A program made the translations under genes and the position numbers. The notes beneath the pieces are model-generated. The model did not search any database. It saw nothing but the letters and a program-made list of their open reading frames with translations, and was not told the DNA's origin. 64,000 bases of DNA, taken from Bacillus sp. HMF5848 (GTDB taxonomy: Bacteria; Bacillota; Bacilli; Bacillales; HMF5848). Shown here piece after piece: positions 1 to 8,391 of this stretch. The DNA lies in assembly GCF_003944835.1 (NCBI RefSeq), contig NZ_RWIV01000001.1:3134530-3198529 (forward strand), given 5' to 3'. Position 1 is the first letter of the stretch. The number at the start of each line of letters is the position of its first letter.

Positions 1-1625
1 TCTGCTTCTTGTAATTCTTCTTCCGCTTTACGACGATTATCCTCTAAAGCTGCAATCATATTTTCAACCGTATTTGTATCCGTATCTATGAGGCCTTTTG
101 CTCGGTTAATAACATGATCTCCTAATCCAAGTCGTCTTGAAATTTCAAATGCATTGCTTCGTCCAGGCACACCGATTAACAGCCTATAGGTTGGGCGTAA
201 CGATTCTATATCAAATTCAACACTAGCGTTAATAACACCATCCCGATTGTATCCATATGCTTTCAATTCAGGGTAGTGTGTAGTTGCAATGACACGCGCC
301 CCACGATTATGAACTTCATCTAATATAGAAATAGCCAGCGCAGCACCTTCTTGTGGGTCTGTACCCGCACCTAGTTCATCAAACAAAACTAAGCTGTCAC
401 TTGATGCTTGCTTAAGTATGTCAACAATGTTGACCATATGGGAAGAAAATGTGGATAAGCTTTGCTCAATTGATTGTTCATCACCAATATCGGCGTATAC
501 GTTATCAAACACTGTCATTTCCGAGCCATCTTCAGCAGGAATTTGTAACCCTGCTTGTGCCATTAATGTAAATAATCCAGCTGTTTTTAATGTAACTGTT
601 TTACCCCCTGTATTTGGCCCCGTAATTACAATCGTGGAGAATTCTTCTCCGCCAATTTCGATGTCGTTTGGAACAACTTCCTTTGGTTCAAGAAGTGGGT
701 GACGAGCTTTAAACACTTTTATATGGCCATAATTATTTATTTTTGGCTTTGTGGCTTTTATTTTCTTGGCATACGCTGCTTTCGCAAACATAAAGTCAAA
801 TTCAGTTAGCAAAAGTACATTTTCTCTTAATACATCAACGTGCTCAGCTACTTGTTCAGACAATTCTATTAAGATTCGTTCAATTTCTTGTTTCTCGCGA
901 ACACGCGCTTCCTGCAACGTATTGTTTAAATCCACAATCACTTGTGGCTCTATGAATAACGTAGCTCCAGAAGATGATTGGTCGTGTACAATTCCTCCAT
1001 ATGCACTACGGTACTCTTGTTTAACAGGAAGTACATAGCGGTCATTTCGTATCGTAATAATTGCATCAGAAAGCATTTTTGTTGCTTGCGATGAACGAAC
1101 CATGCTTTCTAATTTTTCGCGTATACGTGACTCTGCTGTTCGTAATTGCTGGCGAATGGACCGCAATTTATCACTAGCACCATCCATAACGCCACCGTAT
1201 TCATCTATGCAATGATTAATATTTTGCTCAAGCTGAGATGGTGGATTAAGCTGGTCAGCATACTCCTCAATTATAGGAATGTCTATCTCCGCATCTACCA
1301 TTTCTTCAACAAACTGTTTTATTTGCCGGCTCGCATACACAGTCCCTGCAATATGTAACAACTCGTTTGGTGAGAGCATACCGCCTATACTTGCTCTCTT
1401 AATATGGGGACGAATATCAGTTATACCACCTAACGGAAACTGTCCCTTCAATCGTAACACTTTCGCTGCTTCATCTGTCTCTAGCTGCCAACGCATGACA
1501 TCTTCATAGCTTGAAGATGGCATTAGATTCGTTGCTTTCTCTCTTCCAAGAGACGAAGAAACGTGTTGTGATAGCTGTTCAATAACTTTATCATATTCTA
1601 ATACTTTTAAAGCTCTCTTTTGCAA
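1..1625 (-). CDS. mutS2: Endonuclease MutS2, partial (C-terminus outside window)
   Basis: MutS-family ATPase that in Bacillus acts on branched DNA or stalled ribosomes rather than in classical mismatch repair. About 541 residues are visible of a family length near 785, so the C-terminal Smr nuclease domain lies before base 1. The Walker A motif GPNTGGKT reads at about 600-625. The first codon is TTG at 1623-1625, preceded by GGAGTG with an 8-base gap; the predicted start [18 protein letters not shown] matches the family N-terminus, and no in-frame ATG fits. It lies 75 bp downstream of polX and is probably cotranscribed with it. Confidence 0.93.
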   Translation of the reverse strand, partial: MQKRALKVLEYDKVIEQLSQHVSSSLGREKATNLMPSSSYEDVMRWQLETDEAAKVLRLKGQFPLGGITDIRPHIKRASIGGMLSPNELLHIAGTVYASRQIKQFVEEMVDAEIDIPIIEEYADQLNPPSQLEQNINHCIDEYGGVMDGASDKLRSIRQQLRTAESRIREKLESMVRSSQATKMLSDAIITIRNDRYVLPVKQEYRSAYGGIVHDQSSSGATLFIEPQVIVDLNNTLQEARVREKQEIERILIELSEQVAEHVDVLRENVLLLTEFDFMFAKAAYAKKIKATKPKINNYGHIKVFKARHPLLEPKEVVPNDIEIGGEEFSTIVITGPNTGGKTVTLKTAGLFTLMAQAGLQIPAEDGSEMTVFDNVYADIGDEQSIEQSLSTFSSHMVNIVDILKQASSDSLVLFDELGAGTDPQEGAALAISILDEVHNRGARVIATTHYPELKAYGYNRDGVINASVEFDIESLRPTYRLLIGVPGRSNAFEISRRLGLGDHVINRAKGLIDTDTNTVENMIAALEDNRRKAEEELQEA

Positions 1626-1700
1626 AATGGAGTCACTCCTTTGCTGTCAAAACGACAACCACATATTCAATTATTTGGACCTCTGTCAAAGTCCACCCTT

Positions 1701-3431
1701 TTATTTTGTGTTATTTCTATTTAAGAAGCTTATTAGCCTATCTAAATCCCACGTGTTAATAACTGTTTCTTTGCGTAACCAGCCTTTACGTGCTGTTGCA
1801 ACACCTATGGCCATATCATCAAGCATGTCTAAATGATGGGCATCTGTATTAACTGTAATTTTAACACCAGCGTCTTGCGCTTTTCGAACATATTCTGCTG
1901 ATAAATCTAACCGGTGAGGATTTGCATTCAACTCTAATACCGTGTCAGTTTCAAGAGCTAACTCTATTAGCATGTCCACATCTACGTCGTAACCGCTTCG
2001 CTTTCCAATTAATCGACCTGTTGGATGTGCAATAATATCTACATGATAATTTTCAATGGCTCGTTTCAAACGACGCATTATAGTGTCTCGAGATTGCGAA
2101 AACCCAGAATGAATGGAAGCAATGACTAAATCCATCTCATTTAAAATAGCATCATCAAAATCTAACGTTTCATCTGGGAGAATATCAAGCTCAATCCCAG
2201 ATAAAATTCTGAATCCTTTTTCTGCATACTTTTCATTTAAGCGGGCAACTTCGTGTCGTTGTTCCCTCCACCTAGAGGGAGTTAATCCATTCGCTACCTT
2301 TAGATATTGTGAATGATCTGTAAGAGCCATAAATGAATAACCCTTTTCCATACACGCTATAGCCATTTCTTCAATAGAATGTGCGCCATCACTCCATGTT
2401 GAGTGCATGTGTAAATCGCCACGAATATCATGCAAAGATACTAGAGTTGGGACTTCATGATGTTGATCCACTTCTCTTCCATCCTCACGCATCTCTGGTG
2501 GAATAAAAGTTAAACCAAAATGAGCAAAAAACTCTTCCTCTGAATTAAACGTCTTAACCTCACCTGTTTCACTATGCTCTACACCGTATTCACTAATTTT
2601 TTCGCCGCGTTCTTTTGCTAGCTGCCTCATTCTAACATTATGATCCTTTGAGCCTGTAAAATGGTGCAATGTCGTTGCAAATTCCTCTAGCTTAACTAAG
2701 CGAAAATCAACAGAAATATCGTATTCATAGGATAACACAACAGATACTTTTGTATCGCCACTTGCAATTGTTTCCTTGAATTTTGGTATTTGTAATAAAT
2801 GCTCACGAACCTCACTCGGGTTATCTGTCGCAATAATAAAATCTAAATCTTTTATTGTCTCACGCATCCTGCGTAAGCTACCTGCTCTTGAGAACTTCTG
2901 TATACTTGAGATACTTTTTATATACTGTTCGATATCTACTGCCACCTCTAACATCATCGCAATAGGAAGGCGATCAGGGCGGGTACCGATCTCTTTAATA
3001 CTTGTTATCAATTTCTCTTCTGTTTTAGCGCCAAATCCCGCTAATTCACGAACCTTCCCTTGCTCACAAGCACTCTGCAAGGATTCAATACTGTCTACGC
3101 CCAATTCTTTATAGAGCTTTGCGATCTTTTTCCCGCCTAAGCCTGGAATTTTTAAAAGCTTAATAAGACCTTCTGGTACTTCAGCCTTTAATGCTTCTAA
3201 CGTTTCACAGCGGCCGGTGTTTATAAATTCCTCAATAACAGCAGCTGTACCACTCCCAATTCCCGTTATTTTTTTAAAATCCTCAATTTCTGATAAAGTT
3301 TTGTCTGATTGCTCCAACGCATTGGCAGCCTTACGATATGCTGATATTTTAAAAGGATTGTCACCTTTTAGCTCAAGATATATAGCAATTGTCTCTAACA
3401 GAGAAATAATCGTTTTTTTATGTATAGCCAT
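1701..3431 (-). CDS. polX: DNA polymerase/3'-5' exonuclease PolX
   Basis: Family X DNA polymerase fused to a PHP phosphoesterase domain, used in base-excision and gap-filling repair. The 576 residues match the usual Bacillus length of about 570. N-terminal helix-hairpin-helix segments (GIGSGTAAVIEEF, IPGLGGKKIAKLY) are followed by the nucleotidyltransferase motif GSLRRMRETIKDLDFI. The C-terminal PHP domain starts DLHMHSTWSDGAHS and keeps further histidines (ALTDHSQY, IASIHSGF, VNTDAHHL). It sits between cvpA and mutS2 as in B. subtilis. A hairpin behind cvpA may reduce read-through into it. Confidence 0.95.
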   Translation of the reverse strand: MAIHKKTIISLLETIAIYLELKGDNPFKISAYRKAANALEQSDKTLSEIEDFKKITGIGSGTAAVIEEFINTGRCETLEALKAEVPEGLIKLLKIPGLGGKKIAKLYKELGVDSIESLQSACEQGKVRELAGFGAKTEEKLITSIKEIGTRPDRLPIAMMLEVAVDIEQYIKSISSIQKFSRAGSLRRMRETIKDLDFIIATDNPSEVREHLLQIPKFKETIASGDTKVSVVLSYEYDISVDFRLVKLEEFATTLHHFTGSKDHNVRMRQLAKERGEKISEYGVEHSETGEVKTFNSEEEFFAHFGLTFIPPEMREDGREVDQHHEVPTLVSLHDIRGDLHMHSTWSDGAHSIEEMAIACMEKGYSFMALTDHSQYLKVANGLTPSRWREQRHEVARLNEKYAEKGFRILSGIELDILPDETLDFDDAILNEMDLVIASIHSGFSQSRDTIMRRLKRAIENYHVDIIAHPTGRLIGKRSGYDVDVDMLIELALETDTVLELNANPHRLDLSAEYVRKAQDAGVKITVNTDAHHLDMLDDMAIGVATARKGWLRKETVINTWDLDRLISFLNRNNTK

Positions 3432-3512
3432 ATTACATAACCCCTTTTGTATATAAGCCTCTTATTGTATTACGAAATACTATGCAAAATGATACAAGTA
3501 TTTTTTAAAAAA

Positions 3513-3549
3513 GTAAAAAAGAAAGGGGTAAGCCCGCGCGGACCTACCC
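3513..3549 (-). terminator. Probable terminator/attenuator behind cvpA
   Basis: On the minus strand GGGTAgGTCC-GCGC-GGGCtTACCC forms a 10-bp stem with one mismatch, followed by a T-rich tract. It abuts the TAA stop of cvpA and precedes polX, so it may be a partial terminator that lowers polX-mutS2 expression relative to zapA-cvpA. Confidence 0.65.
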
Positions 3550-4089
3550 TTATCCGATATATTGAAACCAAAGATTTTTGATGATTGCTGAAAATATCGG
3601 TGTATGCTGAATCATTGTTTTTGCAAGCGCTGATTCTTGTATAGCATCTTGGATAAAGTTCAAAGGTAGAAGAGCTACAATATACAAAAATACTAGCATA
3701 ATTAAATAGATTTCAATAAACCCAAGTATGCCCCCTGCCCAAGCGTTCACTTGTTTTAAAATCGGTAAGTGACTCAGGAAATCAAGCATTGATCCAATAA
3801 TTTGCATAAGGATTTTTACTGAGAAAAATATAATAACAAACGCAAATGCACGATAAAACACTTCATCTAAGCCTGTAGTATCAAATAAAAATTTTATCGT
3901 ACTTTCCTCATCTAATGTAGAGTAAGGTATCCATAGCCTTAGTCTAGGCGCAAGATTGTCAAAATAAATAAATGCAATAATAAATGCAATAATAAATCCT
4001 GTCATATGTACAAGCTGCAATATAAGACCACGTCTTACGCCAACTAAGAAACCAAGGACAAGAATTACAAGTAATACTATGCTCATCAT
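3550..4089 (-). CDS. yshB: CvpA family membrane protein (YshB)
   Basis: Small integral membrane protein of the CvpA/colicin V production family; exact function in Bacillus is unknown. It has about four hydrophobic segments (IVLLVILVLGFLVGV near the N-terminus, then FIIAFIIAFIY, AFVIIFFSVKIL and EIYLIMLVFLYIVALL). I place the start at ATG 4087-4089 (MMSIVLLV, 179 aa), which fits the family length of about 177 and has AAAAGGG upstream. A longer reading from TTG at 4110 overlaps zapA by 14 bases and is less likely. Translation is probably coupled to zapA. Confidence 0.85.
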   Translation of the reverse strand: MMSIVLLVILVLGFLVGVRRGLILQLVHMTGFIIAFIIAFIYFDNLAPRLRLWIPYSTLDEESTIKFLFDTTGLDEVFYRAFAFVIIFFSVKILMQIIGSMLDFLSHLPILKQVNAWAGGILGFIEIYLIMLVFLYIVALLPLNFIQDAIQESALAKTMIQHTPIFSAIIKNLWFQYIG

Positions 4090-4096
4090 GTTAGTT

Positions 4097-4351
4097 TCAA
4101 CCCTTTTCAATTTGTTTCATAATCTGATCATATTCCTGTTTAAGCTTTACATAATCATGTACGACGTTCACAGCTGTTAAAACAGCAAGCTTATTTATAT
4201 CAAGCTGCGGGTTGGCTTTCGCTAGTTCATGCATTTTGTCGTCGACCATAGCTGCTACCATTCTTACATGACTTGTACTCTCATCACCAACAATGGAATA
4301 TGTTTGTCCATAAATATCTACTGTCAGTTTTTTCTTTTCTGCCAAATGCAT
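4097..4351 (-). CDS. zapA: Cell division protein ZapA
   Basis: Small cytosolic protein that promotes FtsZ protofilament bundling at the division ring. At 84 aa it has the usual length, and it carries the conserved core [15 protein letters not shown] and [18 protein letters not shown] followed by a C-terminal coiled-coil stretch. AAAGGGGG lies only 3 bases before the ATG; an in-frame TTG two codons later would have a more typical spacing, so the N-terminal two residues are uncertain. First gene of the minus-strand zapA-yshB-polX-mutS2 cluster, divergent from rnhC. Confidence 0.93.
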   Translation of the reverse strand: MHLAEKKKLTVDIYGQTYSIVGDESTSHVRMVAAMVDDKMHELAKANPQLDINKLAVLTAVNVVHDYVKLKQEYDQIMKQIEKG

Positions 4352-4363
4352 AAACCCCCTTTG

Positions 4364-4514
4364 TAAGAAAAGCGCATAGCGCCCGCCTAGCGGCGCAGAG
4401 CACTAGAGGACCAGAAGGTGAAGTCGCTCTTTGACTTCATCGGCTGGGCCGAAGTGACCTAGGAAAAAACAGGGGGTGTTTTTCCCGCGAGCCACTGGCG
4501 CTCAGAGCTAGACA
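4364..4514. repeat. Bacillaceae structured intergenic repeat
   Basis: About 150 bp between divergent zapA and rnhC, much richer in G+C than its surroundings and full of short inverted repeats (GAAGTC/GACTTC, GCGCC/GGCGC). On the minus strand it begins TGTCTAGCTCTGAGCGCC and ends GGGCGCTATGCGCTTTTC. From memory this is the layout of a dispersed intergenic repeat common in Bacillus genomes. No coding potential. The rest of 4515-4791 is AT-rich promoter DNA with nothing I can name. Confidence 0.65.
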
Positions 4515-4791
4515 GTAATGTAAAATCAAAATTTTCTTTTTATACGATAAGAAAAGTGCAAGCTTATTAACCAAACATTCAAGCAAGAAATTTCTATTTC
4601 CATTAGTCTCCCTAAAGTGTTACAGAATCACGAACAGCTAGCGCTATCGTGAACAAATTGTTTTTATAACGTTGTTGTCAATAAAAAGTTTACTTTATCA
4701 CAAAAAGTTTACATCTTATCTTACCATGAAAATGGGAACCATGAAAGATACATGTTATGATGTCTGTATATTAAACAGTAGGAGAGAAGCT

Positions 4792-5745
4792 ATGTCACAC
4801 GTAGTTTTAAAAGTTACACCAAATATTTTAGAGAAAATGAGTGATTATTACAAGCATGCTGTTACCGCCAAAATCCCCCAAGGAGGCGTATTTCAAGCTA
4901 AACCAGCCGGTTGCACCATAACAGCTTATAAATCGGGTAAGATTCTTTTTCAAGGAGCTAATGCACAGCAAGAAGCAAATAAATGGCATGATAATAGTAC
5001 AGCTGTTTCTTCTCAAAAAAAAGTAGCAAACAAAGCAAATATATCTTCAAGCCTACCTACTAATTTTGCAAGCCTATCGGTCATTGGATCTGATGAGGTT
5101 GGAACTGGTGATTATTTTGGCCCTATTACCGTTGTAGCAGCCTTTGCACGAAAAGATGATCATGCTTATTTAAAAGAGATTGGGGTACAGGATTCTAAAA
5201 ATCTAAATGACACTCAAATTATTAGCATTGCTAAACAACTTATAAAGGTAATTCCTTACTCTTTGCTAATCTTACATAACGAGAAATATAATGAACTCCA
5301 ACAAAAAGGACTTTCTCAAGGTGTCATGAAAGCTAAGCTACATAACAAGGCATTGTTTAATGTTCTTGAAAAAATATCACCTGAAAAACCGGATGCGATT
5401 CTTATAGACCAATTTGTTCAAGGTCAAACTTACTTCAGCCATATTAAACATGAAAAAAATATTGTTAAAGACAACGTATATTTCCAAACAAAGGCAGAAG
5501 GACTCCATCTATCCGTTGCAGCGGCTTCCATTATTGCTCGTTATGCTTTTGTAAGAGAAATAGATAAATTATCGGAGAAAGCAGGATTCACAATTCCTAA
5601 AGGAGCTGGCTCTCAAGTAGATATTGCCGCTAGTAAGCTTATTTCCAAATTAGGCGAACAAGCATTACCATATTACACAAAGCTTCATTTTGCTAACACG
5701 GAAAAGGCAAAGAGAATCTTCAACCAAAGATTTAGACCATCCTAA
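4792..5745 (+). CDS. rnhC: Ribonuclease HIII
   Basis: Cleaves RNA in RNA:DNA hybrids. 317 aa, close to the 313 aa of B. subtilis RnhC. The N-terminal substrate-binding domain (about residues 1-85) precedes the catalytic domain, with the acidic motif IGSDEVGTGDYFGP, a central aspartate in AILIDQF, and the conserved AAASIIARYAF. The start chosen is ATG 4792 with GGAGAG upstream and the family N-terminus MSHVVLKV. An in-frame extension to 4672 is not credible because it has no family resemblance. Monocistronic, followed by a strong terminator. Confidence 0.95.
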   Translation: MSHVVLKVTPNILEKMSDYYKHAVTAKIPQGGVFQAKPAGCTITAYKSGKILFQGANAQQEANKWHDNSTAVSSQKKVANKANISSSLPTNFASLSVIGSDEVGTGDYFGPITVVAAFARKDDHAYLKEIGVQDSKNLNDTQIISIAKQLIKVIPYSLLILHNEKYNELQQKGLSQGVMKAKLHNKALFNVLEKISPEKPDAILIDQFVQGQTYFSHIKHEKNIVKDNVYFQTKAEGLHLSVAAASIIARYAFVREIDKLSEKAGFTIPKGAGSQVDIAASKLISKLGEQALPYYTKLHFANTEKAKRIFNQRFRPS

Positions 5746-5855
5746 TATAAAGAGAATGCATAACTTATTTTTTCAACTTTAGTTTTCCTGTCATATAGAC
5801 AAAAATTTCACTAAAGACTTTTCTCTACATCAAATACACAATATTAGAGATAGGA

Positions 5856-5882
5856 GGGTGTCCCAAAAGGGGCACCCTTTTT
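5856..5882 (+). terminator. Rho-independent terminator of rnhC
   Basis: GGGTGTCCC-AAAA-GGGGCACCC followed by TTTTT: a 9-bp stem with one G-T pair and a clear T-run. Confidence 0.9.
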
Positions 5883-5883
5883 C

Positions 5884-6300
5884 CTTACAAAGAAAAGTTT
5901 GAAGATCATAACAAAGTGTTTGAGGGACGTTAAAGCTTTTGTGCCACAATAATGCGTAGAAATGATGCCCACATGATGAATGGTCAATTGAAGCTAAAAA
6001 TACAATGTATAAATGGGAACGAAAGGTCAGTTCATGACAGAATTTAGCTTACATCAACGTGCTGGCCACACAAGATGTCTCGTCCCACATTTACTGATTT
6101 CATCTTGTAAGTAGCGCCTTAACTATAAGAGTGTTTAAACTTCTAAAGTGTTAAGTATTAATGATATGCTTTTATCAGTAAGCAATTGGATTATAAGATT
6201 AATTTGTTAAGAGGCACGCTCACTGGTTTATCTATTGAGAAAGGAGTACAGTTCAAAATTGGTTTCTGAGAACGATACATCACAATCAACAAAATTCTAT
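5884..6300. other. Gene-free stretch before the antiporter gene
   Basis: About 420 bp with no supported gene. It holds only short open frames, the best being a 31-codon ATG frame near 5951 without a good ribosome-binding site or recognisable product. It presumably contains the promoter of the antiporter gene at 6316, but I found no convincing -35/-10 pair. Confidence 0.5.
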
Positions 6301-6315
6301 AAATGAGGGTGACAT

Positions 6316-7263
6316 ATGAGCTATCTTCTTTTAATAGTTGGTTTTGTGTTACTTATTAAAGGAGCAGATTTCTTCGTAGATGGTGCTTCAAAAATTGCTA
6401 CATTCCTTAATATTTCTCCACTTATTATCGGTCTAACTATTGTTGCATTTGGCACGAGTTCACCTGAAGGCACAGTGAGCATTATTGCGGCCTTGGAAGG
6501 AAATGCCGATGTGGCTGTTGCTAATATTGTAGGCAGTAGTATCTTTAATATTACTCTTGTAATTGGTTTGACGGCTTTGTTTAATCCTTTAAAAGTAGAA
6601 AACAGTACGATTCGAAAGGAAATTCCGTTTACTTTACTAGCTTCTATTGCGATGTATATTTTAATTTTAGACAGTACTACTGTAATTGTCTCACGAAATG
6701 ATGGAATTATATTGCTACTATTTTTTGCTGTTTTTATGTATTACATCATTGAAGCCGCTCTCAACAATAAAGACAGAGCGCCCCTATATGAAATTGATGT
6801 ACCCACCGAAAAAACATCTATAACGAAAAGTATTATGTTCACGCTTGGTGGTCTCCTAGCTATTATTTTTGGTGGCGAGCTCGTTGTAAGCAGCAGTATA
6901 AAAATTGCTTTAGCACTTGGAATGAGTGAAACGCTAGTAGGGCTGACTGTTGTGGCACTAGGAACTTCTTTACCAGAACTGATCACATCAATTGTAGCAG
7001 CTATTAAGAAAATGAGTGAAATTGCGCTTGGTAATATTATAGGAAGTAATATTTTTAATCTTCTATTCGTGTTAGGAATAGCCTCAGTCGTAGCTCCGCT
7101 TCCCGTCGATACGAAAATTTTCACAGATGCCGTCATTCTTATTGTGCTAACTATTATTTTGTTTCTTTTCTCACGATCCAAACATCGTATTTCCAAGTTA
7201 GAAGGATTAGTACTTACTCTTGCTTATATAGGATACATGACTTTTATTATAATTCGAAACTAA
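6316..7263 (+). CDS. Calcium/sodium antiporter, CaCA family (YrbG-like)
   Basis: Integral membrane cation exchanger of the CaCA superfamily. 315 aa with about ten hydrophobic segments in two homologous halves. Each half carries the alpha-repeat signature: LIIGLTIVAFGTSSPEG with VGSSIFNITLVIG in the first, and TLVGLTVVALGTSLPEL with IGSNIFNLLFVLG in the second. GAGGGTGAC precedes the ATG. Family membership is clear, but ion preference (Ca2+ versus other cations) cannot be read from the sequence. It stands alone between rnhC and a convergent lipoprotein gene. Confidence 0.88.
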   Translation: MSYLLLIVGFVLLIKGADFFVDGASKIATFLNISPLIIGLTIVAFGTSSPEGTVSIIAALEGNADVAVANIVGSSIFNITLVIGLTALFNPLKVENSTIRKEIPFTLLASIAMYILILDSTTVIVSRNDGIILLLFFAVFMYYIIEAALNNKDRAPLYEIDVPTEKTSITKSIMFTLGGLLAIIFGGELVVSSSIKIALALGMSETLVGLTVVALGTSLPELITSIVAAIKKMSEIALGNIIGSNIFNLLFVLGIASVVAPLPVDTKIFTDAVILIVLTIILFLFSRSKHRISKLEGLVLTLAYIGYMTFIIIRN

Positions 7264-7336
7264 AAGCGCAAGACCTCCATTACTGACGTATCCTACCTCC
7301 TGATAGGAGCTTAAAATATGTTTTACTCATTAAACA

Positions 7337-7360
7337 AGGCTGTTGCAAAATGCAACAGCC
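7337..7360 (-). terminator. Hairpin between convergent antiporter and lipoprotein genes
   Basis: Perfect 10-bp stem GGCTGTTGCA-aaa-TGCAACAGCC. Short T-rich tails lie on both sides, so it may serve both genes; the minus-strand tail (TTGTTT) is the better one. Confidence 0.75.
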
Positions 7361-7367
7361 TAATTCC

Positions 7368-8084
7368 TTAGTTCGCTAACTGGAATGTAAGGTTCCCTAC
7401 ACCCATGTTTGCATCAATCGTAATAACAACATCAGCAGTTTCATATGCTTTATTAACGTACACGCCGTTCCCTTCAGATATAAAGCCTTTGAAGTCCATC
7501 GAACCAATGCCCTTTTCAGTTGTTATTTTTACTCCTACATCTTCTGGTAAAATCAGAGTTACATTCCCAACTCCCGCATCGATATTTGCTTTAAAGCTTT
7601 CTTTCCAGTTGTCATTTAAATTTATCGTAATATTGCCTACACCCGCATTCACATCAAGTTCTTCTAACTGTAATCCTTGTAAATTAAGATTCGTCTCAGA
7701 TGCTCCCGACTCAACTTGTAATGCTACTGGCACATTATCTGATAATTTTAAATCCCATTTATTTTTGATGTTACCCATATTTATCTGTTTATCTGGTTGA
7801 TTGATTTTTAATTTACCAGTATCACCTGACAATCGGTACGATACCTTCGGCTCAAGATTATCATGATTAAATGTGATGACTCCATCAACCCAGTCATCTG
7901 CTCCAGCTGTAACTGTCATCTCACCTGCACCTAGCTCTAACTGTACATCCAATTGTTTGGCGCGATCTTTTTCCACTACAATATTTGTTTCTTGTGTATC
8001 AGCAGCAAACGTTAACACATTGCATCCTGTTCCTAATAGTAAAGTTCCAACTAATATACCACTTAACATTAACATTTTTTTCAT
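7368..8084 (-). CDS. Lipoprotein with adhesin/toast-rack-like beta domain
   Basis: Probable membrane-anchored extracytoplasmic lipoprotein of 238 aa. The N-terminus is a signal peptide ending in the lipobox LLGTGC. The rest is predicted beta-rich and contains repeating glycine motifs (LGAGEMTVTAG, VNAGVGNITINL, IDAGVGNVTLIL, GIGSMDF, DANMGVGNLTF), the pattern of LiaF/DUF4097 or toast-rack domains. Such domains occur in cell-envelope stress proteins, but the specific role here is unknown. It has a good RBS (AGGAGG) before ATG 8084. Confidence 0.75.
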   Translation of the reverse strand: MKKMLMLSGILVGTLLLGTGCNVLTFAADTQETNIVVEKDRAKQLDVQLELGAGEMTVTAGADDWVDGVITFNHDNLEPKVSYRLSGDTGKLKINQPDKQINMGNIKNKWDLKLSDNVPVALQVESGASETNLNLQGLQLEELDVNAGVGNITINLNDNWKESFKANIDAGVGNVTLILPEDVGVKITTEKGIGSMDFKGFISEGNGVYVNKAYETADVVITIDANMGVGNLTFQLAN

Positions 8085-8100
8085 TTTCGTTTCCTCCTAA

Positions 8101-8315
8101 TGTTCATCTCTTATGATTTCATTATAGTCTCTTTCTAGAGAGGAAACATTTGGCTAAGGACATAAAATGTAATACGTCTTGAGGCTTAGTTTATGTAGGC
8201 TTTGCACAATGAGTTAGTTTGAGAGGACGATAAGACTTTTCCTATTTAAAAGGGGATTCTCCTATAAACATAGAGAATTTATGAAGGACTATGATAGGCA
8301 TCATCATAAAGATAA
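8101..8315. other. Intergenic DNA upstream of the lipoprotein gene
   Basis: About 215 bp between the lipoprotein start and the pheT terminator. A TATAAT on the minus strand near 8123-8128 may be the -10 of the lipoprotein promoter; I see no clear -35. Nothing else recognised. Confidence 0.4.
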
Positions 8316-8348
8316 AGAAAAATACACACGGACAAATCACGTGTGTAT
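8316..8348 (-). terminator. Rho-independent terminator of pheST
   Basis: On the minus strand ATACACACG / CGTGTGTAT form a 9-bp stem followed by TTTTT. It lies 44 bases behind the pheT stop. Confidence 0.85.
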
Positions 8349-8391
8349 CAATCATTTTCTTTATTTACTTAATTTGCTGCGATTAAAACAA

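Noticed and set aside
1279-1509. Plus-strand frame within mutS2
   Set aside because: Shadow of mutS2; the minus-strand frame has the Walker A motif and family N-terminus.
4672-4791. N-terminal extension of RnhC
   Set aside because: Not similar to RNase HIII; ATG 4792 has a good RBS and gives the family length.
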